Positions 7,321 to 18,100 of a stretch of 64,000 nucleotides of DNA are shown here, piece after piece. Below the pieces are notes generated by a model. It saw only the letters and a list, made by a program, of their open reading frames with translations. It did not search any database and was not told the DNA's origin. The stretch is from Nostoc paludosum FACHB-159. Its GTDB lineage: Bacteria > Cyanobacteriota > Cyanobacteriia > Cyanobacteriales > Nostocaceae. Every line of letters starts with the position of its first letter. Position 1 is the first letter of the stretch. Location of the stretch: NCBI RefSeq assembly GCF_014698835.1, contig NZ_JACJTU010000020.1:87058-151057 (forward strand). The letters run 5' to 3'. The position numbers and the translations under genes are program-made.

Positions 7321-10300
7321 CTATTTTCCTAAAAGTTGTTGAATTGTGGCAGTAAGCTGTTTGAGTTTTACGGGTTTAGTCAAATATTCGTTGGCTCCGG
7401 CTGCTAAACAACTTTCGCGATCGCCGGGCATGGCTAGGGCTGTGAGGGCAATAATTGGCACATCAGTAAATTGGCGATCGCCACGGATGCGGCGTATCGC
7501 TTCTAGTCCGTCCATTTCTGGCATTTGAATGTCCATAACAATTAAGTTGGGTTTTTGACTTGCAGTCAGTTCAATGGCTTGTTGTCCATTGTTTGCCAAA
7601 ATTAAACGATATCCTCGACTTTCAAGATAGCCACACATTGTATCAATGTTTGCCTGATTGTCTTCTGCCAGTAAAATTACGGGAAATGCCATCGGTGACG
7701 GTAGGATCGCATCTGCTAAATGAGAACGGTTAGGATATTGCAGTTTTTCTAAAGTTGCCCGAAACTGAGCGCGAGAAATTGGTTTAACCAAATATTCAGC
7801 AGCTCCGTAAGCAAATCCTTTGGTACGTTCGTCTAGCACGGAAGTGATGATAATAGGAATTTCTTTGGTTTGTGGGTTTGTTCTCAGTTGAGCGAGTATG
7901 TCCCAACCCGATAAGTCAGGCAATTGTAGATCCAGGACAATCAAAGCTGGTTTCAGACATAGGACTTGCTCTACAGCTCCTTCACCTTTTGAATAGACAA
8001 CAGGTTGCATTTTCATTTCGCTCAAGTAGCGAGTAATTTGTTCAGACGCCGGAACTGAGTCTTCAATCACCAGAACCTGAGCATTTTCGGCAAGAAACTG
8101 ATAACTAGGCAATGGATTTTTGACGACGGTTGTGGAAACACCATCGCTGGTACGGTAGGGAATCTGCACTGTAAAACAACTACCCACTCCAACTTCACTG
8201 CTAACCAAGACCGTTCCTCCATGCAGAACAGCAATCCGTTGTACTAGTGCTAGTCCTAAACCGGTGCCACTGTACTGACGATTCAGGCTACTGTCAAGCT
8301 GGATAAAAGGCTCAAACAACTTGCCAATGTCCTCAGCAGCAATGCCGATGCCGGTATCAGTGACAGACAAGCAAAGGAGGGATGGGGAAGAAGACGCGGG
8401 GAGGAGGGGACGCGGGGACGCGGAGAGTGTTTGTAATAAATTCCCTGTGTTTGCGTGTTTCCGGTTCTCCCTGTCTTCTTTCCCCGCGTCCCCGTGTCTT
8501 TGCGTCCCTGCGTCCTCTTCCCCTGCTTCCAACCAGACTTTTAGAGAGACAGACCCTTGTTCTGGTGTGAATTTGATGGCGTTGCTCAGTAGGTTGATTA
8601 GTACTTGACGTAAACGGCGATCGTCTACTTGGATGGTGCTGAGGTTGGTGGCGATGTGAGTATTCAGGCGAATATTTTTTTTCAATGCCATGTGTTTGAC
8701 GAAGGCGAGGCTGGCATCACACAGGGTTTTCACTGGAACGTCACTCAGCTGTAATTCCAGTTTGCCAGATTCAATTTTAGACAAGTCTAAGATGTCGTTG
8801 ATCAGTTCTAGCAGATGTCTGCCGCTACGCTCAATGGTGGCGATCGCTTTTGCTTGCCGTTGATTAATCGAACCGAACACGCCTTCTACCAAGCCTTCTG
8901 ACATGCCTAAAATTGCATTCAGTGGGGTTCGCAGTTCATGGCTCATGTTGGCAAGGAATTCGTCTTTGAGGCGAGTGGCGCGAGCTAGCTCGACGTTGGC
9001 GTTGGCAAGTTGCTCATTGGTTTGCCGCAGTTGGACTTCGGTTTGTTTGCGATCTGTAATGTCTTCGTGGGATACCAAGATACCAATCACGTCGCCTGCA
9101 CTATTGGTAAGGGGAACTTTATTTGTTCGCACCCAGAGTTCCTCGCCATTAGGCCCTTCCAATGGCTCTTCATAGCCTAGCTTTGGGGTTCTAGTATTCA
9201 TCACTCTGGCGTCATCTGTAGAGTAGAGATGTGCCCACTTTGCCCAAGGTAATTCAAAGTCGGTCTTGCCGATGATGGCATCGGGGTCTATTTGAGAATC
9301 GCGAGCAAATGCCGGATTGCAGCCGAGAAACCGCGACTGGCGGTCTTTCCAGAAGACACGTTGGGGAAATGTGTCCAGTACCGTTTGCAGCATTTTGCGT
9401 GATTTTTCTAGTTCTTGCTCGGCTTGTTTGCGATCGCTAATATCAAATAGGGTGGCGCGGTTGTAAAGATACCTGCCATCGGCATCTCTGACGGCAGTGG
9501 CACTGATTAATACTGGCAAAATTGTGCCATCTTTACAAACCATTTCATACTCCAAATCTTTTACCCAGCCTCGTTCTTGGAAGCGGTTATAGTTAACCCA
9601 GAAGGCCAAGCAACTGGCTTCTGTGAAAAAATTCACTAAGGGTTTGCCAATCATTTCTTCACGGGTATAGCCCAACAATTGCAGTTCTGTCTCGTTCACC
9701 TTGATAAATCGGCCATCGCTATCCAGGGAATGGTAGCCACAGGGAGCATTATTGTATAAATCTTCGACTTCACTGGCATATTTCGCCAGTGCCTCTTGTA
9801 CCTGTTTGCGATCGCTAATATCAGTTACCCGGACTAAATTCATGGTGCGTCCGGCGACAGTAATCGGCTTGGCTGCAATGTTCCCCCAAAAAATCTTGCC
9901 GCGAAGAGTCACATATTCAATTTCCCGACTCCAAACACCTTTGGTTTGCATATCTGCGACGATGGCATCCGTTTCGCTGGCAGTGAATGGATGATGTTGG
10001 AGTGTCTGTCCATCTATTTCGAGTAATTCGGCTTTGTCAGCGGCCTCAAACAGTTCTACTGCTTGCCGATTACAATCTAGAGTCAGCAGCGTTTGAGGAT
10101 CGACCAGAAAAATCGCATCGGCTGATTCGTTAAAAATTGCTTCCAGCAAATCCCTGTTGCGAATAAGTTCCTGTTCTGCTTGTTTACGTTCGCTAATATC
10201 AAAGTTAACCCCAATCATCCGCACAGGTTCGGCCTGTTGGTTACGCTTGATAATACCGTAGCCTTTGAGGAAACGAATTTCTCCACTGGGTTCAATGATA

Positions 10301-13131
10301 CGAAACTCGACATTATATTCTTGTTTACCTTGGAGAACTTGCTCAGTGACTTCCAGGATATAAGAGCGATCGTCTGGGTGGATGCAGTTTAACCAGGCAT
10401 CAAAAGAACTGTTAAAATCCCTATTACTTAATCCGTAAAGTTCGTACATTCGCTCATCCCAAATCTGTTTGTTTTGGGCGAAATCATATTCCCAAATGCC
10501 GAACCCTCCAGATCTTATTGCTAGGGTTAGCCGTTCAGAAATGTGATGCAGCTGTTCTTCGGTTCGTTTGCGATCGCTGATATCCGTAAGTGTACCGACG
10601 TAGCCGATAAGATCGCCACTAGTGTTGATTTCGGGTAACACCTGGACATAAAACCAATTAATGGTACCATCCGGTCGCACATGCCTACCCTCGCTTTCAT
10701 AAAATTCTGTGGGATTAACACGTCCTTGCTGAAATTTGAGAGACCATTCTAGTCCCAGGCGATGACGGTCTTCTGGGTGTAGCGCTTCTAACCACCCCAT
10801 ACCCAATGCCGCTTGTGTTGGCCTCAGAGTCATCTGACTCCAGCGATCGTTAACATAGATACATTGACCAACAGCATTAAGCTGGAAAATTGCCACGGGA
10901 GCGGCTTCTGTTAAGGTAGCATAGCGGCGTTCGCTCTCTAGTAGCGCTGACTCTGCTTGTTTGCGTTCGGTAATATCGGTGAGGGTGCCAATGTAGCCAA
11001 TCACGGTGCCAAAGGGGTTAGTTTCCGGTAGTACTTGGATGTAGAACCAACTGATACTGCCATTGGGGTGCAGATGCCTGCCTTCGTTGCAGTATAGTCC
11101 TGTTGGCCAAAATCCTTGAGACCATTGCAACCGCAGGCGTTCGCGGTCTTCCGGGTGTATTATATTTAACCAACCCATTCCTAATGCCGCCTGTGTTGGT
11201 TTACGTGTCATCTCGCTCCAGCGATCGTTAACATAAATACATTGACCAGTAGGATCGAGGCGGAAAATTGCCACAGGGGCGGCTTCTGTCAGGGTTGCAT
11301 AACGCCGTTCGCTATCTCTGAGGGCTGCTTCTACTTGTTTGCGATCGGTAATGTCTAAGATAGTGCCGACCAAGCCCACGGCTCTGCCATCTGCATCAAA
11401 TATCGCTTCTCCTCTGGAAAATAAATAAAGCAATGCCCCATCTGAGCGATTTGAGCAATATTCCATCTCATAGGACTTTCCCTGTTCGATTGTTTGCTGC
11501 ACCAAAACATCGTGACGAGTCCGAGTTACTAAATTCATTAACTGACGAAACTCCTCGTAGGTTGGCGTACCAGAAGCAGGATCGCGTCCAAAAATGTGAA
11601 AGACCTCTGGCGACCAGATGATTTCTTGAGTTTGTAAATTTAATTCCCAACTGCCCAAATTGGCAATTCGTTGCGCCGCCAGCAGATGCGCTTGGATCTT
11701 GCAAAGGCGTTCTTCGCTTTCACGTAAAGCTGCTGTGCGCTGTTCCACTCTGGCTTCGAGTTGTTGATTGAGTTGTTGCAATGCCTGTTCTGCAAGCACT
11801 CGCTCCGTAATATCAGCTGCAACCCCACCGACTAGGCATTGCCCGACAGTTCCCAAAAGTGGGAATTTGTAAACTAGAAAATAGCCTAGCGTACCGTCTA
11901 TTCTGGGAGCTTGTTCAATCACCTCAATGGGTTGTTGAGTCTGTGCAACCTGGCGAATATTGTCCACAAACTGCTGAGCAATTTCAGGGGAATATATTTC
12001 AAAGACTGTCTTGCCGATTAAATCTTCTCTGATTTGGCTGTGAAGTTGAAATTTTTGTAGATAAGTTTGACTCAGATAAACCAACAAACCATTTTCATCA
12101 GTAATCCAAGAAGCTGTAGGACTATTATTCATGAATGCCACAAAGCGAGCTTCACTTTCGAGTAAAGCAGCTTGTATTTGTTTGCGTTCTGCTAATTCTG
12201 CCTGTAGCTGCTCATAGGCATTTGCTTGTTGAATGGCGATCGCTATTTGTACGGCAAGTCCATCTAATAAGGAAAGCTCTACCGATTCCCAGTGACGAGA
12301 TGCCGAACATTGGTGGGCAATTAATAATCCCCATAATTGCTCTGCTACCAAAATCGGCACCACCAGGTTAGCTTTGACTTCAAATTTTTCCAAAAGACGC
12401 AGATGACAATTTGTTAAGCCAGCTTGGTAAACATCGTCTATTGCTCGTTTTTTTCCCTGGCGATATTCGTTTGCAGCTCTATTTTGAAGGCAGGTGTCGT
12501 GAATTTTCTTCCCCAAAGCCACAGTCCAACCATCAAGCACTGACTCCGCCACAATGATGCCGCTCATATCTGGCTGAAATTGATGAATCACTACCCTGTC
12601 TGTCAACAGAAATTGGCGCACTTGTGTTGCAGTTTGGCGTAAAATTTCTTCGAGGTTGAGCGACTGACGAATCCGCAAAGCGATCGCGGCAATAAGTTGT
12701 TGTTGTTCTTGACTTTGTTCTAGCCGCCGCCTGAGAAGAATTGGTGCAACTGCGCCATCGATTGATTGTTGGACAATTTCAGGGGTGAGCTTGCCTTTAA
12801 TTAAATAATCCTGGGCACCGCTTTTGATGGCACGGGCGGCGCCCAGTTCATCTTCTTCTGTGGTCAGCAGAACGATCGCCGATTGGTTAGTACTAAATTG
12901 TTTCCTAAATTCTTGAACAAACTTTAACCCATTGCCATCAGGCAACAAAAAATCCAGCACGATGGCATCTGGTATTTCTTGCTGACACCATTTCATGGCC
13001 TCTGTCGCCGTGCCAAACTCAAAAATCCGATAATCATACAGCAACTGAGGCTGCAAACAGCGACAAATTTCCATCCGCTCTTGAGCGCAATCATCAATCA
13101 GCAGAATGGTAAGGGGAGAACCATGACTCAT
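7321..13131 (-). CDS. Giant hybrid sensor histidine kinase (REC-GAF-8xPAS-HisKA-HATPase-2xREC)
   Basis: A 1936-residue soluble phosphorelay kinase. Domains by eye: receiver 8-125 (Asp60), GAF 155-302, about eight PAS/PAC modules from 325 to 1385 (ITDRK and ISDRK ends mark the boundaries), DHp with NMSHELRTPLN near 1410, ATPase with NLLSNAIKFT and DTGIGIA, then receivers at about 1700-1815 and 1825-1935. The GAF keeps both bilin-type cysteines, C214 in HDTC and C242-H243 in TNCHLRLL, followed by VKANLVVPI. It is therefore a candidate cyanobacteriochrome sensor, probably sensing light. The ATPase domain contains a roughly 55-residue low-complexity insertion just before the DTGIGI box (DNA about 8374-8530). 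PAS modules 3 and 4 are near duplicates. It is first gene of an operon with the receiver-kinase downstream. Confidence 0.92.
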   Translation of the reverse strand: MSHGSPLTILLIDDCAQERMEICRCLQPQLLYDYRIFEFGTATEAMKWCQQEIPDAIVLDFLLPDGNGLKFVQEFRKQFSTNQSAIVLLTTEEDELGAARAIKSGAQDYLIKGKLTPEIVQQSIDGAVAPILLRRRLEQSQEQQQLIAAIALRIRQSLNLEEILRQTATQVRQFLLTDRVVIHQFQPDMSGIIVAESVLDGWTVALGKKIHDTCLQNRAANEYRQGKKRAIDDVYQAGLTNCHLRLLEKFEVKANLVVPILVAEQLWGLLIAHQCSASRHWESVELSLLDGLAVQIAIAIQQANAYEQLQAELAERKQIQAALLESEARFVAFMNNSPTASWITDENGLLVYLSQTYLQKFQLHSQIREDLIGKTVFEIYSPEIAQQFVDNIRQVAQTQQPIEVIEQAPRIDGTLGYFLVYKFPLLGTVGQCLVGGVAADITERVLAEQALQQLNQQLEARVEQRTAALRESEERLCKIQAHLLAAQRIANLGSWELNLQTQEIIWSPEVFHIFGRDPASGTPTYEEFRQLMNLVTRTRHDVLVQQTIEQGKSYEMEYCSNRSDGALLYLFSRGEAIFDADGRAVGLVGTILDITDRKQVEAALRDSERRYATLTEAAPVAIFRLDPTGQCIYVNDRWSEMTRKPTQAALGMGWLNIIHPEDRERLRLQWSQGFWPTGLYCNEGRHLHPNGSISWFYIQVLPETNPFGTVIGYIGTLTDITERKQAESALLESERRYATLTEAAPVAIFQLNAVGQCIYVNDRWSQMTLRPTQAALGMGWLEALHPEDRHRLGLEWSLKFQQGRVNPTEFYESEGRHVRPDGTINWFYVQVLPEINTSGDLIGYVGTLTDISDRKRTEEQLHHISERLTLAIRSGGFGIWEYDFAQNKQIWDERMYELYGLSNRDFNSSFDAWLNCIHPDDRSYILEVTEQVLQGKQEYNVEFRIIEPSGEIRFLKGYGIIKRNQQAEPVRMIGVNFDISERKQAEQELIRNRDLLEAIFNESADAIFLVDPQTLLTLDCNRQAVELFEAADKAELLEIDGQTLQHHPFTASETDAIVADMQTKGVWSREIEYVTLRGKIFWGNIAAKPITVAGRTMNLVRVTDISDRKQVQEALAKYASEVEDLYNNAPCGYHSLDSDGRFIKVNETELQLLGYTREEMIGKPLVNFFTEASCLAFWVNYNRFQERGWVKDLEYEMVCKDGTILPVLISATAVRDADGRYLYNRATLFDISDRKQAEQELEKSRKMLQTVLDTFPQRVFWKDRQSRFLGCNPAFARDSQIDPDAIIGKTDFELPWAKWAHLYSTDDARVMNTRTPKLGYEEPLEGPNGEELWVRTNKVPLTNSAGDVIGILVSHEDITDRKQTEVQLRQTNEQLANANVELARATRLKDEFLANMSHELRTPLNAILGMSEGLVEGVFGSINQRQAKAIATIERSGRHLLELINDILDLSKIESGKLELQLSDVPVKTLCDASLAFVKHMALKKNIRLNTHIATNLSTIQVDDRRLRQVLINLLSNAIKFTPEQGSVSLKVWLEAGEEDAGTQRHGDAGKEDRENRKHANTGNLLQTLSASPRPLLPASSSPSLLCLSVTDTGIGIAAEDIGKLFEPFIQLDSSLNRQYSGTGLGLALVQRIAVLHGGTVLVSSEVGVGSCFTVQIPYRTSDGVSTTVVKNPLPSYQFLAENAQVLVIEDSVPASEQITRYLSEMKMQPVVYSKGEGAVEQVLCLKPALIVLDLQLPDLSGWDILAQLRTNPQTKEIPIIITSVLDERTKGFAYGAAEYLVKPISRAQFRATLEKLQYPNRSHLADAILPSPMAFPVILLAEDNQANIDTMCGYLESRGYRLILANNGQQAIELTASQKPNLIVMDIQMPEMDGLEAIRRIRGDRQFTDVPIIALTALAMPGDRESCLAAGANEYLTKPVKLKQLTATIQQLLGK
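8374..8530. repeat. GC-rich inverted repeat inserted inside a kinase ATPase domain
   Basis: Within the giant kinase gene the plus strand carries GGGGAAGAAGACGCGGGG followed by GGGACGCGG units and, about 110 bp on, CCCCGCGTCCCCGTG and TGCGTCCTCTTCCCC. The two ends are near-complementary. The same CCCCGCGTC units occur in intergenic spacers at 3210-3240 and 46218-46250. The reading frame stays open through it, adding Arg/Gly/Pro/Ser-rich residues between the strand ending VWLEA and CLSVTDTGIGI. Confidence 0.85.
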
Positions 13132-13907
13132 AGGATCAAAAATACGAACGCGATCGCGTTTAAACGCATTTCAACAAAATTGTATCTCTTTAACTATCAT
13201 GTTAATAGCATGACTTATACTAAGTTATACCTCGATAGGAGTTGAGATACACAGCAGAGGAAATGCCTGAGATATTCTCATATTGCCCACATTCAAGTTA
13301 CAGTATGTAATTTCAAATTGGGTATGTTTCAAAGATAGGGGGAGCAGGGGAACTAAATTCTTCCTCATCTCCCCATCCTCAATCCTCTGTGCCCCCTCTA
13401 GTTGTCTTGCATCTACTCTTGCGTGTTATGCAAGAATGCGATTCGCAATTTTACGTAAAAAGCTCTGGAGTTTTTCAGTAAATTTGCTGTTACTCAAATT
13501 CATACCCTTGGAGCTAGACGAACAGTATCAAAACCTTGGTTTGAGAGCGATATCTTTGCTCTATGCTTACCTACACAGTAGTAGTTTTTCAAATTAGCTA
13601 GATTCTACCAACTTTTTTGAATAACCAACTGACGCACTTTTCAAGTAATTCAGCTTCACCAGTTCCCTAGCTTCCCTCAAATTTCCATGAGTTATGGAGT
13701 CATAACTCAGTATTTATTCTTAAATTTTCAATAGAAATATAAGTAAATACTCTCAAATTATTCTGCAAAAAATTAGTGCTTTTCCTCGATTATTTTTTGA
13801 TTTAAAAGCTGAATAATAAAGTTATTCCCAACCACAAGAAATTCCAAACTATTTGGAATGTTTGAAGATAACAGTGAAATTTATCAACTTAGTGTTACAT
13901 ACAAACT
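13132..13907. other. Divergent intergenic region
   Basis: About 775 bp separate the giant kinase from the small membrane protein pair. It contains an AT-rich stretch near 13180-13230, a degraded low-complexity piece (GGGGGAGCAGGGG and CTCCCCATCC types, 13338-13400) and AT-rich DNA up to 13907. Short open frames here show no protein-like composition. Promoters for both directions presumably lie here, but no site could be defended. Confidence 0.6.
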
Positions 13908-14393
13908 ATGATCGAAACGCAATCGCTTAATTTATCTTTTGAAAAAATTTGGAATCAGATAGATCCAGAAATTAAAAATACTTTTGATGAAGAACAAATC
14001 AAAGCTATCAAAAAAAGCTTGACTGCTAGTAGTAAGAGTCCTCACTATTTAGATTTACGAATTTCAGTTCCAATTGCGAAATTAAGTTTTTATCTAGTTT
14101 TGTTGGGAGGTAAGGAACGTCGCTCGAAAAAGCGTTTGCAATATGAAAAAAGTTTGCATCCTTTATGGACTCCAATTAATAGTTTGTTTTTAATCGGGGC
14201 TTTGATGATTTTATCAGCTTCTATCTTAGCTATCTTTTCTGATGTACTTTCTTCAGTTAGTTATACATTTTCATCTCTTGAAGAAAACCCTACATCAATT
14301 CCCTGGATTGACAATGAATTCGACTGTCAATATACTCGTAGAACTTGGCGCGATAATAAATGTTGGGATTCCGAACATAATCCGATGTTCTGA
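13908..14393 (+). CDS. Small single-span membrane protein, paralogue of the next gene
   Basis: I do not recognise a named family. The 161-residue protein has a soluble N-terminal part (IDPEIKNTFDEEQIKAIKKS near 18-37, then HYLDLRISVPIAKLSFYLVLL) and a basic stretch (GGKERRSKKRL). One hydrophobic segment (about 88-115, NSLFLIGALMILSASILAIF) follows, then a tail with two cysteines. The first 75 residues align by eye with the next gene's product (ExxxxFxxxQ, K, HxxDxRISxPxxKxxFYxVLLxGxKxR). A 28-bp gap suggests an operon of duplicated genes. The position just upstream of a CBS-PAS-GAF kinase may or may not be meaningful. Confidence 0.7.
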   Translation: MIETQSLNLSFEKIWNQIDPEIKNTFDEEQIKAIKKSLTASSKSPHYLDLRISVPIAKLSFYLVLLGGKERRSKKRLQYEKSLHPLWTPINSLFLIGALMILSASILAIFSDVLSSVSYTFSSLEENPTSIPWIDNEFDCQYTRRTWRDNKCWDSEHNPMF

Positions 14394-14421
14394 AGCTAAT
14401 TTTTACTGATAGTTAAACAAA

Positions 14422-14829
14422 ATGTCTAGAAATAATTTAACCAAATTTTCTGCCAAAACCGAGCCTTTTGTACAACATTTTTTAGCTCGTATTCCTCCTG
14501 AAACAGCATCAAAATTTACTAATACTCAATTAACAGAATTCAAAAGAGTATTGAGTAGTAAAATTACTAAATATCATGCTGTAGACATCAGAATTTCTAT
14601 TCCCTTTCTGAAACAACAATTTTATGTTGTTTTACTGATTGGTAGAAAAAAACGTTTAAATAGCCGTGCCACAAAATCAATTTTTACACCTGTTAATAAT
14701 GTTGGCATCATCATAATTTTTCTGCTTTTGACAGTTACTTTAATTAGTCTGTTCGAGATTGTGAAAAAATTGCCTCACAAGGATTACTTCAACAAAATAC
14801 AGGCATTACAGCAATATTTAGAAAAATAA
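14422..14829 (+). CDS. Small single-span membrane protein, paralogue of the previous gene
   Basis: A 135-residue protein sharing the preceding protein's layout. It has IPPETASKFTNTQLTEFKRVL, then YHAVDIRISIPFLKQQFYVVLLIG, a basic RKKRLNSR stretch and one hydrophobic helix (NVGIIIIFLLLTVTLISLF, about 94-112), then a short polar C-terminus. It lacks the cysteine-containing tail of its partner. Inference: the conserved part is a small cytoplasmic domain anchored to the membrane, and the two products may form a heteromer. No function can be named. About 280 bp of AT-rich DNA follow before the sensor kinase. Confidence 0.7.
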   Translation: MSRNNLTKFSAKTEPFVQHFLARIPPETASKFTNTQLTEFKRVLSSKITKYHAVDIRISIPFLKQQFYVVLLIGRKKRLNSRATKSIFTPVNNVGIIIIFLLLTVTLISLFEIVKKLPHKDYFNKIQALQQYLEK

Positions 14830-15113
14830 TTTTAAATTATTGCTTCGTTTAAGTTCAGGTGCTCTACTAAATAATAATTTCAAATTAATTTCTACAATAC
14901 ACTATGTGGTTAAGTCAATCAAATTTAAAATACTTCTAATATATTTTTTTAAATATAGGACTCTTATTTAATTTTTGAACAAAACTCCGTAACCTTTAAT
15001 TTTCTATAACCCTCTTGCCTACCCAGATAGATAAGTTTATCAATTAAAGTGGACTGCTATAAATATAATATTGTGATTTTTTTTAATTATTAATTTATTA
15101 CACATTTAAACTA

Positions 15114-18100
15114 ATGTTCATTAACTCTCTCAGCTTTGAAAATTTACAGATGACTATTATTCGTCATCCTCTAATAGTTAGCCCCGAAGTTTTACTTTTG
15201 GATGTTGTGGCACTAATAAATAAACGACAAATTAGTTTTGGTCATTGGTTAAACAAAGATTACGAATCTTTGGAATATTCGCCTAAAGAAATGGACAGTA
15301 TTACATCTCAAGCCGACAGTTGTGTTCTAATTATGGAAAACTCACGGTTGGTCGGTATCTTTACACAACGAGACTTAATTAAGCTGACAGCAGAAAAAAA
15401 TAGTTTAGAAAATATCAGTATTCAGGAGGTGATGACAACAGACCTAGTAACTCTGAAAATAGCAGAATTTAAAGATACTTTTACTGCTTTAAATTTGCTA
15501 AAACAACATCGAATTTGCCATCTGCCAATATTAGGGGAGCAAGGAGAGGTGATTGGATTAGTCACTCCTGCAAGTTTACTTGGAGTTGCAATTCAACAAG
15601 CAAGACTCTATAATTATGCACGAGTTAAACTCGCAGAACGTCAGAGAATTGAAAGTGAACTGCGCTTAGAACGTAACTTTGTTTCTGCGGTTTTGAATGT
15701 TGCAGATGCTCTAGTTATTGTGCTGGATTGCCAGGGAAGAATTGTGCGCTTTAATCATACTTGTGAACAAACCACAGGTTACTCATTTGATGAAGTCAAA
15801 GGCAAGTTTATCTGGGATGTTCTACTATTACCTGAAAACATTGAATGTATCAAAGCTTTATTTCAAAATTTTGCATGTAAAGAATTACCTAACCGATACG
15901 AAACTGACTTAATTACTAAAGATAGCGATCGCCGCATAATTTCTTGGTCAAATAAAGTCTTACTTAATAACCATGACGAAGTTGAGTATATTGTCTGTAC
16001 AGGAACTGATATTACCGAGAGCAGAAAAGTACAAGAAGAACTCCAGCAGACTCGAAATTTTTTAGCGTCGATGATTAATAATCTTCCAGTTGCGGTGTTT
16101 GTTAAAGATGCAAAACCAGACAATTTTGGGAGATTTAAATTATGGAATCAAACCTGCGAACGCATATTTGGTATCACAGCCGAACAGGCAATTGGCAAAA
16201 CAGATTACGAATTTTTTCCCAAAGAACAAGCAGACTTTTTTCGCCAAAAAGACCAAGAAGCTTTTTCTAGTGGTATTCCTCAAGATATTTCCCAAGAAAC
16301 TCTTGACAGCCCTAATTTTGGGCAAAGAATTTTGCATACAACAAAAGTTCCTTTGTATGACAAGAATCAACAACCCGAATACTTACTGTGTATTTCTGAG
16401 GACATTACAGAATATAAACAAGCTGAAGCTGCACTCAAAGAAAGCGAACATAAATTTCGCTTATTTACAGAAAATATTAAAAGTACATTTTGGATAAGTG
16501 ATATTAAAAGAAATACTCGCCAAATTGTCTATGTAAGTCCTGCTTTTGAAGAAATTTGGGGACGTTCTACAGAAGAAGTTTATACATCATCTGATACATT
16601 TTTAGAAGCGATTCATCCAAGCGATCGCCAGCGCTTCATTACGGATACGCCAAAACGAACTGAGGGCGAATATGATGAAGAATACCGAATTATTCGGCCA
16701 GATGGAGGGATACGTTGGATTCGTAGCCGTGCCTTCCCCATCAAAAATGACGAGGGAGAAGTGTATCGCATCACCGGCATTGCTGAAGACATTACAGAAC
16801 GTAAACAAGCTGAAATTGCTTTACAAAGTTTGGTAGAAAGCACAGCTTCCACCACAGGAAATGATTTTTTTCCGGCATTAGTTGAATACATTGCTTCTGC
16901 TTTAGATGTCTGTCATGTTATTGTCACTGAATTAATTGAAGGACAAGTCCATACTTTAGGATTTTGGTCTGATGGCCAGTTACAACCTAATATTTCCTAT
17001 GAGCCAACTTCGACTCCTTGCGAAATTTTGCTCAAGCAAGGATATTACTACTGTGCTTCAGGAATTCAACAAATTTTTCCTATAGCTCAAAGATTGGCTG
17101 CAATGGAAGCCGAAAGTTTTATGGGAGTTATCTTGAGTGATAATTTTGGTAATGTAATTGGCTCACTATACATAGTAGATAAAAAAACCATAGCTGACCC
17201 CAACAAATTTGAGGGAATTTTAAAAGTATTTGCCGCTAGAGCATCGGCAGAACTTCAACGAAAACGCGCACAAGAAGCTTTAGAAAAACTGAATCGGAAT
17301 TTAGAAGCTATAGTAGAGCAACGTACTTTAGAATTGCAAGAAAGCGAAGCAGAGCTAAGGGCTATTTTTAATCAAGCAGCTGTAGGAATTAAACTAGAAA
17401 CTTTAGAAGGAAAATTTGTTAAAGTTAATCAGCAATTCTGTGAAATATTAGGTTACTCCCAAGAAGAGTTACTTAAAAAGACATATCAAGATATTACTTA
17501 TTTTGAAGATATTAAATATCATCATAACAGTTTACAAAAACTTCTATCCGGAGAGGTGCAAACATTCTCAATTGAAAAGCGCTGTTTGCATAAAAATGGC
17601 AATTTAATCTGGATTAATTTGACAGTTTCTCTGATTCTGGATGTCTTTGGTCAACCGATTTATTCAATTGGTATAGTTAAAGACATACAAAATCAAAAAC
17701 AAGCAGAAGAAGAATTAAAACACCAGTTGGCAGTGGTAGAAGCTGCAATTGAACGCGAACATTTAGTGAATGTCATTACTCAACGCATTCGAGAATCTTT
17801 AGATATACAAGCAACTTTAAACGTGACGGTAGCTGAAGTTCACAAGTTGCTAAAAGTCGATCGCGTGCTGATTTACCGCACTTTAACAGATGGTACGGGA
17901 AAAGTAATTGCAGAAGCATTAACACCAGGATATAAAAGTATCCTTAACGAATCTTTTCCCACTGAATGTTTTCCCAAGGAATGTTATTTGCGTTATCTCA
18001 AAGGTGAAATTTATGCTCTTTCTGACCGCAATTTGCGCGAATCTCCCAGCTGCCTAATCCAATTTATGGAGGATATGCAAATTTGTGCCAAGCTTGTGAT

